DNA of 49,741 nt from Emiliania huxleyi CCMP1516. Lineage: Eukaryota > Haptophyta > Isochrysidales > Noelaerhabdaceae. The notes below the pieces were generated by a model that was not told where the DNA came from, ran no database searches, and worked only from the letters and a program-made list of their open reading frames with translations. The DNA is taken from positions 474,437-524,177 of the forward strand of contig NW_005200250.1 of the NCBI RefSeq assembly GCF_000372725.1, in the 5' to 3' direction. Position numbers and translations under genes: made by a program. Every line of letters starts with the position of its first letter. Within the stretch, counting starts at the first letter, position 1. Below are positions 40,498 through 49,741 of this stretch, piece by piece.

Positions 40498-41367
40498 ATG
40501 TCGCAGCCCACCGCAACCACACAGGACCCGCTGCGCGCAGCCGCCGAGCGCACCATCAACGAGGCCGTGGGAAACGGTTATGCCGCATTGATGCGGCTCG
40601 GCATGCAGCCGCAGCAGAACCAGAACCAGAACTACGAGGAGCAGTACGAGGGCGGCTACCACTACGGACGCGGCAGCCGCGGGCGCGGCAAAGGCGGCGG
40701 AGGCCGCGGAGGCCGCGGAGGCCGCGGGCCGGTTGAGTGCTGGACCTGCGGCCAGATGGGCCACATCGCACCACACTGCCCTACCCGCATCACGACCACC
40801 ACTACGGCCAACCCCGCCCAGCCTACCACGGACACAGAGAAGAAGCTCGACACGGTGCTCGAGAGTATCACCAAGCTCACCGAGACGATGATCGCCAACC
40901 AGTCCTCGGTCCAGATTCAGCCCGACCCGAGCATTAATGGACACGCTTCTTCGGCACCTACCGCCCCGACGCCCCTGCTCATCAACGAGGACGCGATGGC
41001 CGACAAGATGGCCGACAAGATCGCGGGCAAGATGATCTCGTCCATGCAGCCCATCCTGGAGAAGCAGGGCGAGCTCCTCGCTATGTTTGCTGCCGGGCGG
41101 GGCCAGGCAACCCCGGCCCGGCGCCGCGTCTCCTTCGGCGGTGACGAGGAGGCGGCGGCGGTCGAGACCGTCGACCTGGGGGCGGCCGCGTCGTCGAGCG
41201 GCGGCCACGCCGCGGTCGAGGACGACGAGGAGGCGACAGAGGCGATCGCCGCCGCCGAGGCGGCGGCGGCCATCGAGGCCATCGAGAAGGCGCGCATCTC
41301 CGGTGCGGCGGCCGGGAAGCCCTTCAAGGTGCCACGCGCGAATGCCGCCAAGAGGGCGCGCACGTAG
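40498..41367 (+). CDS. Gag-like zinc-knuckle protein of the inserted element
   Basis: 289 residues from MSQPTATTQDPLRAAAERTI; the frame is open upstream but only through non-ATG codons inside the 28-bp repeat. Order of parts: a short helical N-terminus, a Gln/Asn tract, an arginine-glycine-rich segment (GRGSRGRGKGGGGRGGRGGR), one CCHC zinc knuckle (CWTCGQMGHIAPHC), a helical block (KKLDTVLESITKLTETMIAN), repeated DKMADKIAGKMISS, then a long Ala/Glu-rich helix ending in a basic tail. One CCHC knuckle with RG boxes is typical of nucleic-acid-binding proteins of retroelements. It has no similarity to the copia gag at 22237-24279 beyond the knuckle. Confidence 0.7.
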   Translation: MSQPTATTQDPLRAAAERTINEAVGNGYAALMRLGMQPQQNQNQNYEEQYEGGYHYGRGSRGRGKGGGGRGGRGGRGPVECWTCGQMGHIAPHCPTRITTTTTANPAQPTTDTEKKLDTVLESITKLTETMIANQSSVQIQPDPSINGHASSAPTAPTPLLINEDAMADKMADKIAGKMISSMQPILEKQGELLAMFAAGRGQATPARRRVSFGGDEEAAAVETVDLGAAASSSGGHAAVEDDEEATEAIAAAEAAAAIEAIEKARISGAAAGKPFKVPRANAAKRART

Positions 41368-41514
41368 GGAGGGGGGCGCCCGTACAGGTGGGGGGTGCCT
41401 GCTAGTGAGAGAGGAGAGCCCGCCCCGGACCGAGGAGAGAGCTGCAGGGCGACTGCGTACGCCTGCATCCACCTGGGGGCGAGAGAGAGGGTTGGGGTAG
41501 AGACAGCACTGGGG

Positions 41515-42117
41515 ATGCTGAGGGAGCGACTCGCAAGGCCACCTCGGGTGGTAGAGGACGCTGTTGAGTGGAATGAGGTGCGCATGTGCGGCCCTGAGGA
41601 GGACATGGGCTGCTTTATGCGCCAGTATGAGCGAGTGAGGGATGCGACTGTTGAGCACAGTGCGCAAGGGTGCGGGGCGCACCGAGAGAAGTATGGTTGC
41701 GGTGCGCGCCATGAAGGTACTGAAGAATGTGCGAGAGGCACGTGGGAAAAGAGAAATGAACCCGCTGGAGGGCGGAGGGAGAAACCTATCCACGCGCTGT
41801 GGCGCCATGTTCGCCGAAAGATGGCTGGATTTCTTTTGCGGGAGATGTGGGCTATCCAGGCCTTCGTCAAGGAATTTTGCCTCCCGAGGGAAGGAGGAGA
41901 AAAGACTCGGGTACAGACTAAGGCAAAACGATGGGTAGCCGAGCTCCACACGCTCGCACAACCGTGGATACGGGCGCTCACACGAGCGGTGCGCATCCCA
42001 GCGCTTGAACGACTAGCAGACCTCATACAGAGTGCTGATGAGGTGGAGGCGGACGAGATCTCGGGCGATCTCGGGCGAGATGTCGGACATGGACTCGATG
42101 GGATCTGCGTGAGCTGA
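41515..42117 (+). CDS. Second ORF of the inserted element (weak)
   Basis: About 200 residues from the first ATG (MLRERLARPPRVVEDAVEWN). The best-looking part is LWRHVRRKMAGFLLREMWAI, QAFVKEFCLPREGG, then WVAELHTLAQPWIRALTRAV and RIPALERLADLIQSADEVEA. The end runs into the tandem repeat. No family was recognised. It may be the N-terminal region of a lost element protein or a chance frame. Confidence 0.3.
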   Translation: MLRERLARPPRVVEDAVEWNEVRMCGPEEDMGCFMRQYERVRDATVEHSAQGCGAHREKYGCGARHEGTEECARGTWEKRNEPAGGRREKPIHALWRHVRRKMAGFLLREMWAIQAFVKEFCLPREGGEKTRVQTKAKRWVAELHTLAQPWIRALTRAVRIPALERLADLIQSADEVEADEISGDLGRDVGHGLDGICVS

Positions 42118-42575
42118 GGTCGATCATCACGCCGGCGAGGCTCAGGCGAGGCGTGGGGCGCGAGGGCAGCGCCACCGCCGCCTACTCTCCTTCATCTCGA
42201 GGCGAGATCGCGATCTCGGGCGATCTCGGGCGATCTCGGGCGAGATGTCGGACATGGACTCGATGGGATCTGCGTGAGCTGATGTCGATTATCACGCCGT
42301 CCAGGCTCTGGCGAGGCGTGGGGCGCACTGGCAGCGCCGCCGCCGCCTACTCTCCCTTCAGGCTCAGGCGAGGCGTGGGGCGCGAGGGCAGCGCCAGCGC
42401 CACCTACTCTCCCCTCATCTCGAGGCGAGATCGCGATCTCGGGCGATCTCGGGCGATCTCGGGCGAGATGTCGGACATGGACTCGATGGGATCTGCGTGA
42501 GCTGATGTCGATCATCACGCCGGCGAGGCTCAGGCGAGGCGTGGGGCGCGAGGGCAGCGCCAGCGCCACCTACTC
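42059..42575. repeat. Imperfect tandem repeat, 165-223 bp units
   Basis: Three copies of a unit containing CTCGGGCGATCTCGGGCGAG, TGTCGGACATGGACTCGATG, GGATCTGCGTGAGCTGA and GCTCAGGCGAGGCGTGGGGC, with TGTCGGAC at 42081, 42246 and 42469. The middle copy carries an extra GGCTCAGGCGAGG segment. Confidence 0.9.
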
Positions 42576-42576
42576 T

Positions 42577-42760
42577 CTCTTTCGGAAAGCAGCACCGCTG
42601 CCTCTTTCGGAAAGCCAGATGGCGTCACACTAGGACCGGAGGTATGGCATGGCGCCTACCTCGATGGGGCCTCTTTCGGAAAGCAGCACCGCTGCCTCTT
42701 TCGGAAAGCCAGCACCGCTGCCTCTTTCGGAAAGCAGCAACGCTGCCTCTTTCGGAAAGC
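42577..42760. repeat. Tandem CTCTTTCGGAAAGC repeats
   Basis: Six copies of CTCTTTCGGAAAGC, most followed by AGCACCGCTGC, giving a unit of about 25 bp. CTTTC and GAAAG make each a small inverted repeat (CTTTCGGAAAG). Confidence 0.92.
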
Positions 42761-42779
42761 AGGCGGTGGCCAGCGTAAC

Positions 42780-43200
42780 GGATCGCTGGCGGGAGGGATG
42801 GCGCGGAGCGCCTAACTCCCAGTGCGGCGCTGTGGGCTTGAAGCCGGCGTCGCAAGGTCTCGTTACACGAGTACGTGCTTCGGCGCGGAAGGGTGGGCGA
42901 CAGACAGCGAGCCCGGGGAGGTTAGCTGTAGCCCGACGCCCGCACGAGGGGCCGACGGCCGGGGCCCAGCGGTGAGGCTGGCCTGGAGGGACGGCCGGAG
43001 CGCCCAACTCCATTGCGGCGCTGGCATGGAGCCGGCGTCGCACGGTCTCGTCACACGAGTACGGGCTTCGGCGCGGAAGGGTGGGCGACAGACAGCGAGC
43101 CCGGAGAGGCTAGTCGTCGCCCGACGCCCTCGGGGGCCGACGGCTGGGTGCCAGCGCTATGGTGGCGCTGGCCAGGAGGGACGGCCGGAGCGCCCACCTC
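42780..43200. repeat. ~187-bp tandem repeat, two full units plus a partial
   Basis: Shared strings are GGCGTCGCA(A/C)GGTCTCGT, TTCGGCGCGGAAGGGTGGGC and GACAGACAGCGAGCCCGG at about 42845 and 43032. Both units are preceded by GGAGCGCCnAACTCC. A third unit begins GGAGGGACGGCCGGAGCGCC and stops. Confidence 0.88.
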
Positions 43201-43625
43201 TGGTCCATCTCCCTTCATACCGCGACACGGGCCACTGGCGGCACGACGCGGGAAGGGCGGACAGTGCACGGTATATGCACTCCACACCCGCAAGGGCATG
43301 TGCCGTCCGGAGAGGCGGGCGTGGTGTGGTGACTCGTGCGGAGCGCGAGGTCGTGCGGAGCACGAGGTAGTGTAGCTCGAGGGAGAGCTAGGTACTACCA
43401 GTAAGGCCATGAGATGGCGTAACGCCGAGGGGCGTGGAATATGGGCCTGTCCTGGTGCGCGGAGCGCGACGGGCCCGTAATGGGAAAAGGGGGGGCGCCC
43501 GCTCGAGGGAGCGAGAGGCGCAATAATCCCGCGCGATGGCGCGCGGGCCACGACCCACCCACCCAGTAGGGACATGCAAGGATGCCGGAGCGCGGTAGTC
43601 GCTGGGCGTCACGCAAGCACCGGAA

Positions 43626-43850
43626 GGGATATGCACGCGCCAACGCCCGTCCAGGACGGACGGAGGCGTTAGGACAACGCAACCCTAACCCGTAGCCAAA
43701 TTGGCACTCGGGCGTGTGCGCGCGTAGACACTACTCCTTGCTGTGTGTCCCTACGGCATATTAAGATGCCGATAAATGCCTCAAGAGCCGAGTGTGGGCC
43801 GGAAAGCCTAGCACTCTCTCGCCAGGAAGCATCGCAACACAAAGAGCTAC
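43626..43850. repeat. 225-bp direct repeat, copy 1
   Basis: Begins GGGATATGCACGCGCCAACG and contains the hairpins AACGCC...GGCGTT and CGGCAT-6-ATGCCG. Copy 2 is at 44200-44424. Confidence 0.95.
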
Positions 43851-43908
43851 GTGAAATGAGCCCACGGCTCTACTAGTGTAGCCAAACGTCAGATTCGACT
43901 GGAGAGTA

Positions 43909-44197
43909 CCCGGCATGGGCCGGGGAAAACCATCGAGTGCACGATGTTCACACCCTGTACAGGGGAATCCTGTACTGGGGACGGTCGCACGAAACCTTTA
44001 CGGATGGTTTCAATGCTCGACGTCTCGTGCCCGACTCTGACTCGCGCGACTGCTTTTGGCTGCTCGTTCCGCATTCTTCTACCCACCACCATCCCCTTAT
44101 CTCCTCCAATGTCTGAGCAGTCGAACCGTATGGCAAGGCCAAGCTGCTCGACTTGAGGGGACGAGGCCAGCATTAGCAGTAGTGTCGCTAGCTAGCG
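43909..44197. repeat. Second inverted-repeat cluster, between the 225-bp repeats
   Basis: Distinct short perfect hairpins: CCCGGC-4-GCCGGG (43909), CATCG-6-CGATG (43931), CCTGTACAGG (43954), GAAACC-9-GGTTTC (43991), and CGCTAGCTAGCG (44186), right before copy 2. They resemble the chain at 40229 in style, not in sequence. Confidence 0.75.
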
Positions 44198-44199
44198 GT

Positions 44200-44450
44200 G
44201 GGATATGCACGCGCCAACGCCCGTCCAGGACGGACGGAGGCGTTAGGACAACGCAACCCTAACCCGTAGCCAAATTGGCACTCGGGCGTGTGCGCGCGTA
44301 GACACTACTCCTTGCTGTGTGTCCCTACGGCATATTAAGATGCCGATAAATGCCTCAAGAGCCGAGTGTGGGCCGGAAAGCCTAGCACTCTCTCGCCAGG
44401 AAGCATCGCAACACAAAGAGCTACACCTCTCCGACGCGCTCGACTATAGT
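44200..44450. repeat. 225-bp repeat copy 2 joined to the terminal 28-bp repeat
   Basis: Copy 2 (44200-44424) runs into ACACCTCTCCGACGCGCTCG and ACTATAGT (44423-44450), which is the right edge of the inserted element. Copy 1 is not followed by that sequence. Confidence 0.92.
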
Positions 44451-44523
44451 TTGGGTGTCAAGCTGCAAAGCGTGCATTACAGGCTTCTCGCCTGCGGGTG
44501 CTGAGCGCTTCGCTGACTGGCAC

Positions 44524-45612
44524 ATGGACATGGAGACCCCTCACCGCCCACGCTGGTACGAGATGTCCTTCATCGCTCGCGGCCCGGCCGCCTACGCTGC
44601 GCACGTGCCGTCTTCCTCGCGTGCCGCGGCCTGCGACAACAGCGGCGGCGGCGGCCTGCGCGATGTCGCCCGCGTCGCCCGGTCAAACGCGCTGCACGAG
44701 GCAAACCGAGCGGTGGGCGTTCTCCGCGAGGCCAACCGCGCCGCGGAGGGCGTGCACGAGGAGGTGCGCGGCCGCGTCGGCATGCTGCCAGCGCCGCTGC
44801 GCGCGCCTCTCTGCTGCGCCTGCTGGACGTTTGACGGGCTTCGAAGCATGCTGACACAGCCGACGACGCTCGAGTTCGCCGGCGCCTTCATCTTTGGTGA
44901 GGCCTTTGGCGCGCTGACTGACGTCATCGGGCTCTGCATCGTCTCGCCGCTTCTCGCGGCGCTGGCCTCTCCGCTGCGGCGCCACGCCTTCGTGCTCGAC
45001 CGCAGCCTCGGCTTCCTGATGCTCGTCACGGGCGAGAAGTGGGCCGACGGCAGCGTGGACGCCTACGCCTCGATCACGGAGGCGGAGGCTGACGGCGCCG
45101 TCGGCTTCAAGTACAGGCAGCTCCGGGAGGGCGTCGTGACTTTCATCGTCACCATGGCGACTTGTGCGGCAGCTGCCGCCACCCTCGCCACGCCGCTCCC
45201 GGCACACAGCCGCCGTTGTTGGTAGGTGAGCACCTACTGGCTCTTCCGCCTCCTCGAGGCCTACGCCACCTCCGCCTCCTCCGCCTCCTCCGGCCGCGGC
45301 TCCTCCGGCCGCGGCAGGGAGGCGCCCGCCTCGCGCTCCGCCAAGCTGCGTGCGCAGAAGGGCGGGACGGCCGCGCCGCCGGCCGTCGCCATGGTGTGGA
45401 CCGGCGACGGAGGCGCCACGGTCGCGCGCCTGCACGGCACGGGCCTGCCGCAGGGCGTCAGCGCGGGCGACGACCGCGCCGGCGACGAGGTGCCCGCCCT
45501 CCTGGCAGAGCTCATGCAGCACGGTTTCCGGATCGCGTCCACGACGGCGCTGCCATCCCACTACGGCGAGCCGCCCGAACTGATGGTCACGCTTTGTAGC
45601 GAACCGGCGTAG
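44524..45612 (+). CDS. Membrane protein of unknown function
   Basis: 342 residues from exons 44524-45165 and 45226-45612. The 60-nt intron has GC-AG ends, contains the only stop between the parts, and keeps the frame. Start MDMETPHRPRWYEMSFIARG is 74 bp from the inserted element. Hydrophobic segments: EFAGAFIFGEAFGALTDVIG, LCIVSPLLAALASPL, LGFLMLVTG and, after splicing, VVTFIVTMATCVSTYWLFRL, which becomes a proper helix only across this junction. The middle is Glu-rich (GEKWADGSVDAYASITEAEA). The C-terminal part (VAMVWTGDGGATVARLHGTG, LLAELMQHGFRIASTTALPS) looks like a small globular domain. No family was recognised. The element insertion may have replaced its original promoter or first exon. 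Confidence 0.55.
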
Positions 45613-45656
45613 CGCGTCCCAGGAGTGTTTTGTCCGCTTCTCTTTTTCTCAAACGA

Positions 45657-45701
45657 TATCTCTCTCGCTTCAAAAATATCTCTCTCGCTGCTCTCTCTCC
45701 G

Positions 45702-45784
<83 letters not shown>

Positions 45785-45793
45785 CCCCCCCCC
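45657..45793. repeat. (CT)n microsatellite with a C14 run
   Basis: About 60 CT dinucleotides with few interruptions, followed by CCCCCCCCCCCCCC. Frames that seem to code for Leu-Ser repeats here are artefacts. Confidence 0.97.
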
Positions 45794-45933
45794 CCAGCTG
45801 CAGCTCCCTCTCCCTCTCTCTCTGCCTCTCAGGATCCCTCGATCCCTATGCGAACGTACGTCGGCGTGAATGGCGTCTCAAATTTAAAGAAAAAAGAAGT
45901 TCCAGGGGCCTGGGCGACACAGCGGATACACAA

Positions 45934-47640
45934 ATGCGTCGGATCGAGGTGACAGACTTTGGCGCCCGAGGCGACAACAACTCCGACGCCACGGCTGGCT
46001 TTGAGGCCGCCATCGCCGCCGCGGCGAGGCACAGCACCGGGCACACCCTCATCCGCGTGCCGCCGGGCACGTACCGCGTCTACCCGCTCAGCCTCGCGTC
46101 GCGCATGACGCTGCACCTCGCGGCGGGTGCCACGCTGCTCGGCATGCCCTTTGACGTCGCCGCCAGGCCGTGGACGCAGCAGCCGGCGCTTCCGAATTGG
46201 AGCCGCTCGAGAGGAGGGGCGATCCTGCTCCGCAACGGCAGCGGGGAGCGCGTGCTGGTGCAGCGCAACGAGTCCAAGGCGCTGCTGCACGGCGCGGACC
46301 TGGACGACGTGGGAGTGTCGGGGGAGGGCCCGTCGAGCATGATCGAGATGCACGGCTGGGACTGGTGGGGGAAGCGGGAGACGGGGGTGGAGCGGGGGTG
46401 GAACGGGACGCGGCCGCACCTGATGCGGTTCGTGCGCAGCAGAGGCGTGCGCGTCATGGACGTCCAGCTCCTCAACTCGCCCTACTGGAACTGCCACTTT
46501 TGGGCGTGCGACCGCGTGCACGTCCGAGGCGTCCGAGTCGTCTCGCCGCTCGACCAAGTCAACACAGATGGCGCATGCCCCCCCCGCACCGCACCACGCG
46601 CACTTGCTCACTCGCCCCTCACGCGACCTCCTACAGCCGCAGCCTGGAGATGTGAGAGATGATGAGGTGAGAGAGAGACGCCACGAAACACGCGCGCTGC
46701 AAGCTCTCCCCGACTCTACACTCCTACACGGAGATAGGCTGAGATAGGCTGGGACCCAGACTCGTCCACCAACGTCCTCATCGAGGACTCGAGCTACGAG
46801 GGGGGGGACGACTGCGTCTCGATCAAGAGCGGCTGGGACTGCTTCGGCGCGGCGCTGGGCCGGCCGGCGGCGAATATCACGTTGCGCAACCTCGCGTGCA
46901 AGGGCCCCCGCGCGGGCCCCGCGTCTCTCGGAGCGGACCGGCGGGGCGTCATCCGCGCTTCACTCACCCCGGGGTCCGTCAACTCCACAGGCATCGCCAT
47001 TGGGTCTGAGCTGAGCGGCGGCGTCCACGACGTGCTCGTCGAGCGGATCCGTTTTGTCGACGTGCGCCGCAAAGGGCGCACCCCTCAGCACACGGCCACA
47101 CGCAGCCCACGACTCATACAGCCATTCGCGACGCCTCAGGCGGGACGGATGGCGCACCTAAAGACGGGACGCACGCGCGGCGGCGCCGTCTCGAGCGTGC
47201 GTTTCGCCAACCTGACCGCGGTCGGCAGGATGGACACGGGCATCGTCCTCGACGCAACCTTCAAGCCAAACAGCAAGTGCGGGCGCGGCTGGGCGCCGCG
47301 GCCCACGCACATGTCGGACATCTCGTTCGTCGACATCGACGCGTCCGGCGCGGCCATCAGCGGCTACTCGTTCGACCTCGGCGCGCGGCACAAGGAGCCG
47401 GTCCGCTCGTACGTGAGCGCGATGGAGCTCTTTCTCAAGGACGTCCACCTCCCGCGCGGCACGCGGGGCAGCTGGCGGTGCGGCTACGTCACCTCGCTGC
47501 TGGCGAAGCGCGTCTCCCCAAAGCCGCGCGGCGACGAGTGCGGCGTCTTCACGCGGAGACGCGGCCTGAACCAATCTCTGCGGCTCGGCAAGGTGCGGCG
47601 GCGGAACAGGACGAAGGCAGGGCGGCTCCGAAGCTGGTAG
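45934..47640 (+). CDS. GH28 polygalacturonase-like glycoside hydrolase
   Basis: 454 residues from exons 45934-46570, 46748-46903, 46991-47061 and 47140-47640. The fold is a right-handed beta-helix that cleaves galacturonan-type chains by inversion. Signatures in order: EVTDFGARGDNNSDAT; YWNCHFWACDRVHVRGVRVV; VNTDG joined across intron 1 to WDPDSSTNV (the NTDGxDxDSS catalytic motif); YEGGDDCVSIKSGWD (GDD motif); GIAIGSELSGGV; and RMAHLKTGRTRGG in place of RIKT. Introns 1 and 2 need GC donors, intron 3 is GT-AG; all three are multiples of three. The usual catalytic GHG histidine motif before GIAIGSE is not visible under this model, so intron 2 may be misplaced or the enzyme altered. No signal peptide is present at this ATG. 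Confidence 0.82.
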
Positions 47641-49645
47641 GTAAGTAAAAATGTGCTGCTGCTGGCCACATTCGCCCGCCCTGCGTGACTCACATTCGAC
47701 ATTGTGGTCTTTTTGGGATTTGGCCCAAATCGACCAATGAAAATCCGTAGGGTCGCTTAACGGCACCCCCGCGCGGTGCCGAGCGGCCCAGGGCCGGCCA
47801 AGGGACCAAACTGGACGGAACCGTGCCGGTTTTGTAGTAGTCTAACCCTCAAACGATTTCTGACCTCTCCCGTGGCCCCGGCGGGCCCCGGCGGAGGTCC
47901 GGCGCGGCGCTCCAAATCCGCACTTCGCGAGCTTCTACGGGAGTTCACGCGGCCTCTCCGCCTCGTGAGGCACACCCCACACTCACCGCGAGTCCTGGGG
48001 CCGTGGGCGGACCTTTGGCCGCGGCGTCCGGAGCTTTGGTCGTCGAACATCGGCCGCCAACTAGGCCATCGAGCGAACGTGTCCGGAGAGGCTCTCGGAC
48101 GGGTCCGGCAGCGGTGCCATGGACCTAGAAGCTCGCCCCGGCGGAGCACTCACGGCTCGACCCCCACCCCTGGCCACCCAGACGTACCCTTGGACAGCCG
48201 TAGGGGCTCGCATGACCACGTTGGCGCCCGCGACGACGCCCTCCCCGACGACGTCGCATCTCGGGCAGACAACTCGCTTCCGAACTCGGGCGCGGCGGCG
48301 CGGATGATCATGGTTTGGGACTCTGAGCGGCGGTGGGCGCGGGCGATGGCGCGCGGGCGGAGCATCTTCGGCTGTCATTACATCTTACGATGTGATCTGA
48401 AACACAAGTCGCCCTCGCGGCGCATCTCAGCTAATAGCTCAGCCATCACGGCATCAGCATCTCACCCCGAGCCCGACCCCCGGCTCCCGCCGCTCCCCCC
48501 CCTGTCCGGGGTCCGGCTCCGCCGACCGCCCCTTCCACCGCCGGCGCCGCGCCGCACGCGCACCCCTGCGTCCACTCGCTCGCGTCGTCGCCGCGCACGC
48601 GCCGCGGGTCGGCGAGGTCCCCTCGGAAGAACTATTCTCGTCGTCAATGTCATTCCGATCAATCATTCTCCCAATGTGCACTGTCCACTGAGACTGTGAG
48701 CGGTGACCGCGTCCCTGCAACTGCATACTGCAATAGAACCAAGGTACGGGGTGTGGACCCTGAGTTGCACGGGGTTGTGCGCCGGGCCCTCCTGCTCGGC
48801 TCCAGCCAGTAGACAAGTCTTGTCATCAACAGAGTTCGAAGGATCTGACCTCAGGGCCGATGTGACCAAGCGCTGGTAGCGTGGTTTTACCTCACACCCA
48901 TGGTCCCACAGTAGGCCGGCAGTCGCCGAGCAGTGTCGCTCACACAAGCCGCAGCACAAGTGGCTGAGGGCCAGTGAGGGCGAGCCCATCGCTGTGACAG
49001 CTGTGGCAGCCGCACAGTAGGCTGTGCCATCTGTGCAGAGCGTGTGAGCAGCAGACTGCAGAGCCAGAGGAGCTGCTCTCCAGGCTTCAGGCGCAAAGAG
49101 CTGCATGCCACCGAAGGCGCTGTCGAGGTTCGCCGTAGCTTGGCGAAATCCGGGGACGCCGCCACCGACGAGCGCGCTGGACTTTTCACTCCGGACAAAG
49201 ACGCCTAGAGCTAGACGGCACAGTCGGCACGCACACACGAGTCACGCGACTCACGAGCCGCGGTCGTCTAACCCGTCATACTCATACGTCATAGTGCTTA
49301 GTGGCGAGGCGCGGGACCGTCTGTGGCGAAGTGAGTGGGTCGCGTCCCCGGAATTCCGTCAACTCACGGTCCACACCCTTTACAAGAAGAATTCGCCAGC
49401 CGCTGCATGCGACACAGGTTACAGGATCTCGTTCCGGCGCCGCCCTTTCCGCCCTTGGCCTTGCCCCTTCCCCTCCTCCCCCTAGGCCCCCTACGCCCTG
49501 GGGGGAAAACCCCGCAAGGGGCTCTCGGGAGGCCTCCCGGGCCGGGCCCTCGACAAGGAGAAGCCCCCCCCCCCCCCCCCCCTCGCCATGGCCCTCCGCA
49601 GGCTCTCTCTCCCCTCTCCCCTCTCCCCTCTACCCTCTACCCTCT
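47641..49645. other. Long stretch without a convincing gene
   Basis: Long frames exist on both strands but none looks like a known protein. The best minus-strand frame (49238-48663) begins with GTG and is Cys/Ala-rich. A minus-strand segment near 48270 (VGEGVVAGANVVMRAPTAVQ) resembles part of a hexapeptide-repeat acyltransferase but is isolated. A C20 run (49566-49585) and CCCTCTCC repeats (49610-49640) lie before the last gene. Confidence 0.4.
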
Positions 49646-49741
49646 CTAGGGGAGCATCGCCTTGGTCGGCGCCTCCGGGTCGCTGCTGCGGCGCATGTAC
49701 ACGCAGCAGAAGGCGAGCACCGCCAGGACGGCGGCGGAGCC
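49646..49741 (-). CDS. C-terminal exon of a membrane protein (partial)
   Basis: From the window edge the minus strand reads GSAAVLAVLAFCCVYMRRSS, then DPEAPTKAMLP and a stop at 49648-49646. This is one hydrophobic helix followed by a basic stop-transfer run and a short tail, as in single-pass or C-terminally anchored membrane proteins. Only this fragment is visible, so no family can be given. Confidence 0.4.
   Translation of the reverse strand, partial: GSAAVLAVLAFCCVYMRRSSDPEAPTKAMLP

Larger units (their letters stand above)
40139..44450. mobile_element. ~4.3-kb inserted element with hairpin chain and gag-like ORF
   Basis: Borders are defined by comparison with the uninterrupted repeat. 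The 250-bp copy 1 continues TTGGGTGTCAAGCTGCA (39235-39251); copy 2 stops at TT (40138) and TTGGGTGTCAAGCTGCA resumes at 44451, leaving a TT duplication. Inside, in order: an A-rich left edge, the hairpin chain, a 28-bp sequence (40419-40446), a zinc-knuckle ORF, a second weak ORF, tandem-repeat fields, a 225-bp block (43626-43850), an inverted-repeat-rich spacer, a second 225-bp block (44200-44424), and the same 28-bp sequence at the right end (44423-44450). No reverse transcriptase, integrase or transposase was recognised, so the class is open; a non-autonomous DIRS/Ngaro-type or LINE-like derivative are options. Confidence 0.65.

Noticed and set aside
40229..44450. Hammerhead ribozyme or retrozyme in the hairpin-rich element
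   Set aside because: I looked for CTGANGA with a matching GAAA core on both strands and found GAAAC-type strings but no CTGANGA partner.
45630..45869. Leu-Ser repeat protein
   Set aside because: Translation of the CT microsatellite.
48061..48378. Hexapeptide-repeat acyltransferase
   Set aside because: Only about 20 residues look right, and the rest of the frame is low-complexity.
48663..49238. 191-residue Cys-rich minus-strand protein
   Set aside because: Starts with GTG, has no recognisable domain, and no splice or promoter support.

Overview
This window looks like nuclear DNA from a GC-rich unicellular eukaryote. Compact genes have short introns and eukaryote-only products: CDC48/p97, TFIIH p52, F-box and kelch proteins, a CS-domain protein. 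A plastid-lipid-associated (PAP/fibrillin) protein and a UGA-containing SelM-like protein point to a photosynthetic protist. The many introns that fit GC-AG ends better than GT-AG suit a haptophyte-type alga, but taxonomy is inferred. A run of N at 28389-28488 shows this is draft assembly.

Layout. 1-16.6 kb: 3' end of CDC48 (+), SelM-like selenoprotein (-), decayed repeat-family gene (-), HEAT protein (+), hAT-type MITE, TFIIH subunit 4 (-), F-box gene (-) whose 3' half and downstream region are duplicated about 2.9 kb away, J-domain gene (-), F-box/kelch gene (-), second repeat-family relic (+), and an armadillo-like gene broken by frameshifts (+). 16.6-26 kb: hotdog thioesterase (-), 10-bp satellite arrays around a dead DDE transposase (+), inverted-repeat-rich DNA, TylF-like methyltransferase (-), a copia-type ORF with gag joined to RNase H (-), and a TA-flanked MITE. 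26-38.5 kb is the main host-gene stretch: methyltransferase (+), Na+/H+ antiporter (-), CCCH/DEDDh exonuclease (-), a foldback element, a membrane FN3-CS protein (-) divergent from a tail-anchored protein (+), glycosyltransferase-like protein (-) and PAP/fibrillin (-).

38.8-44.5 kb is repeat-built. Two direct repeats (143 and 250 bp) are duplicated and a segment of about 4.3 kb is inserted into the second 250-bp copy. The uninterrupted target is still readable at the first copy. The insertion carries a chain of abutting, mutually different perfect inverted repeats, a zinc-knuckle gag-like ORF, a second weak ORF, three tandem-repeat fields, a duplicated 225-bp block, and a 28-bp sequence found both after the hairpin chain and at its right end. 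44.5-49.7 kb: a membrane protein (+), a GH28 polygalacturonase-like gene (+), about 2 kb with no convincing gene, and the last exon of a minus-strand membrane protein.

The host genes do not form one pathway. Best candidates for something new are the hairpin-chain element and the SelM-like gene with a SECIS-like fold in its 3' flank.
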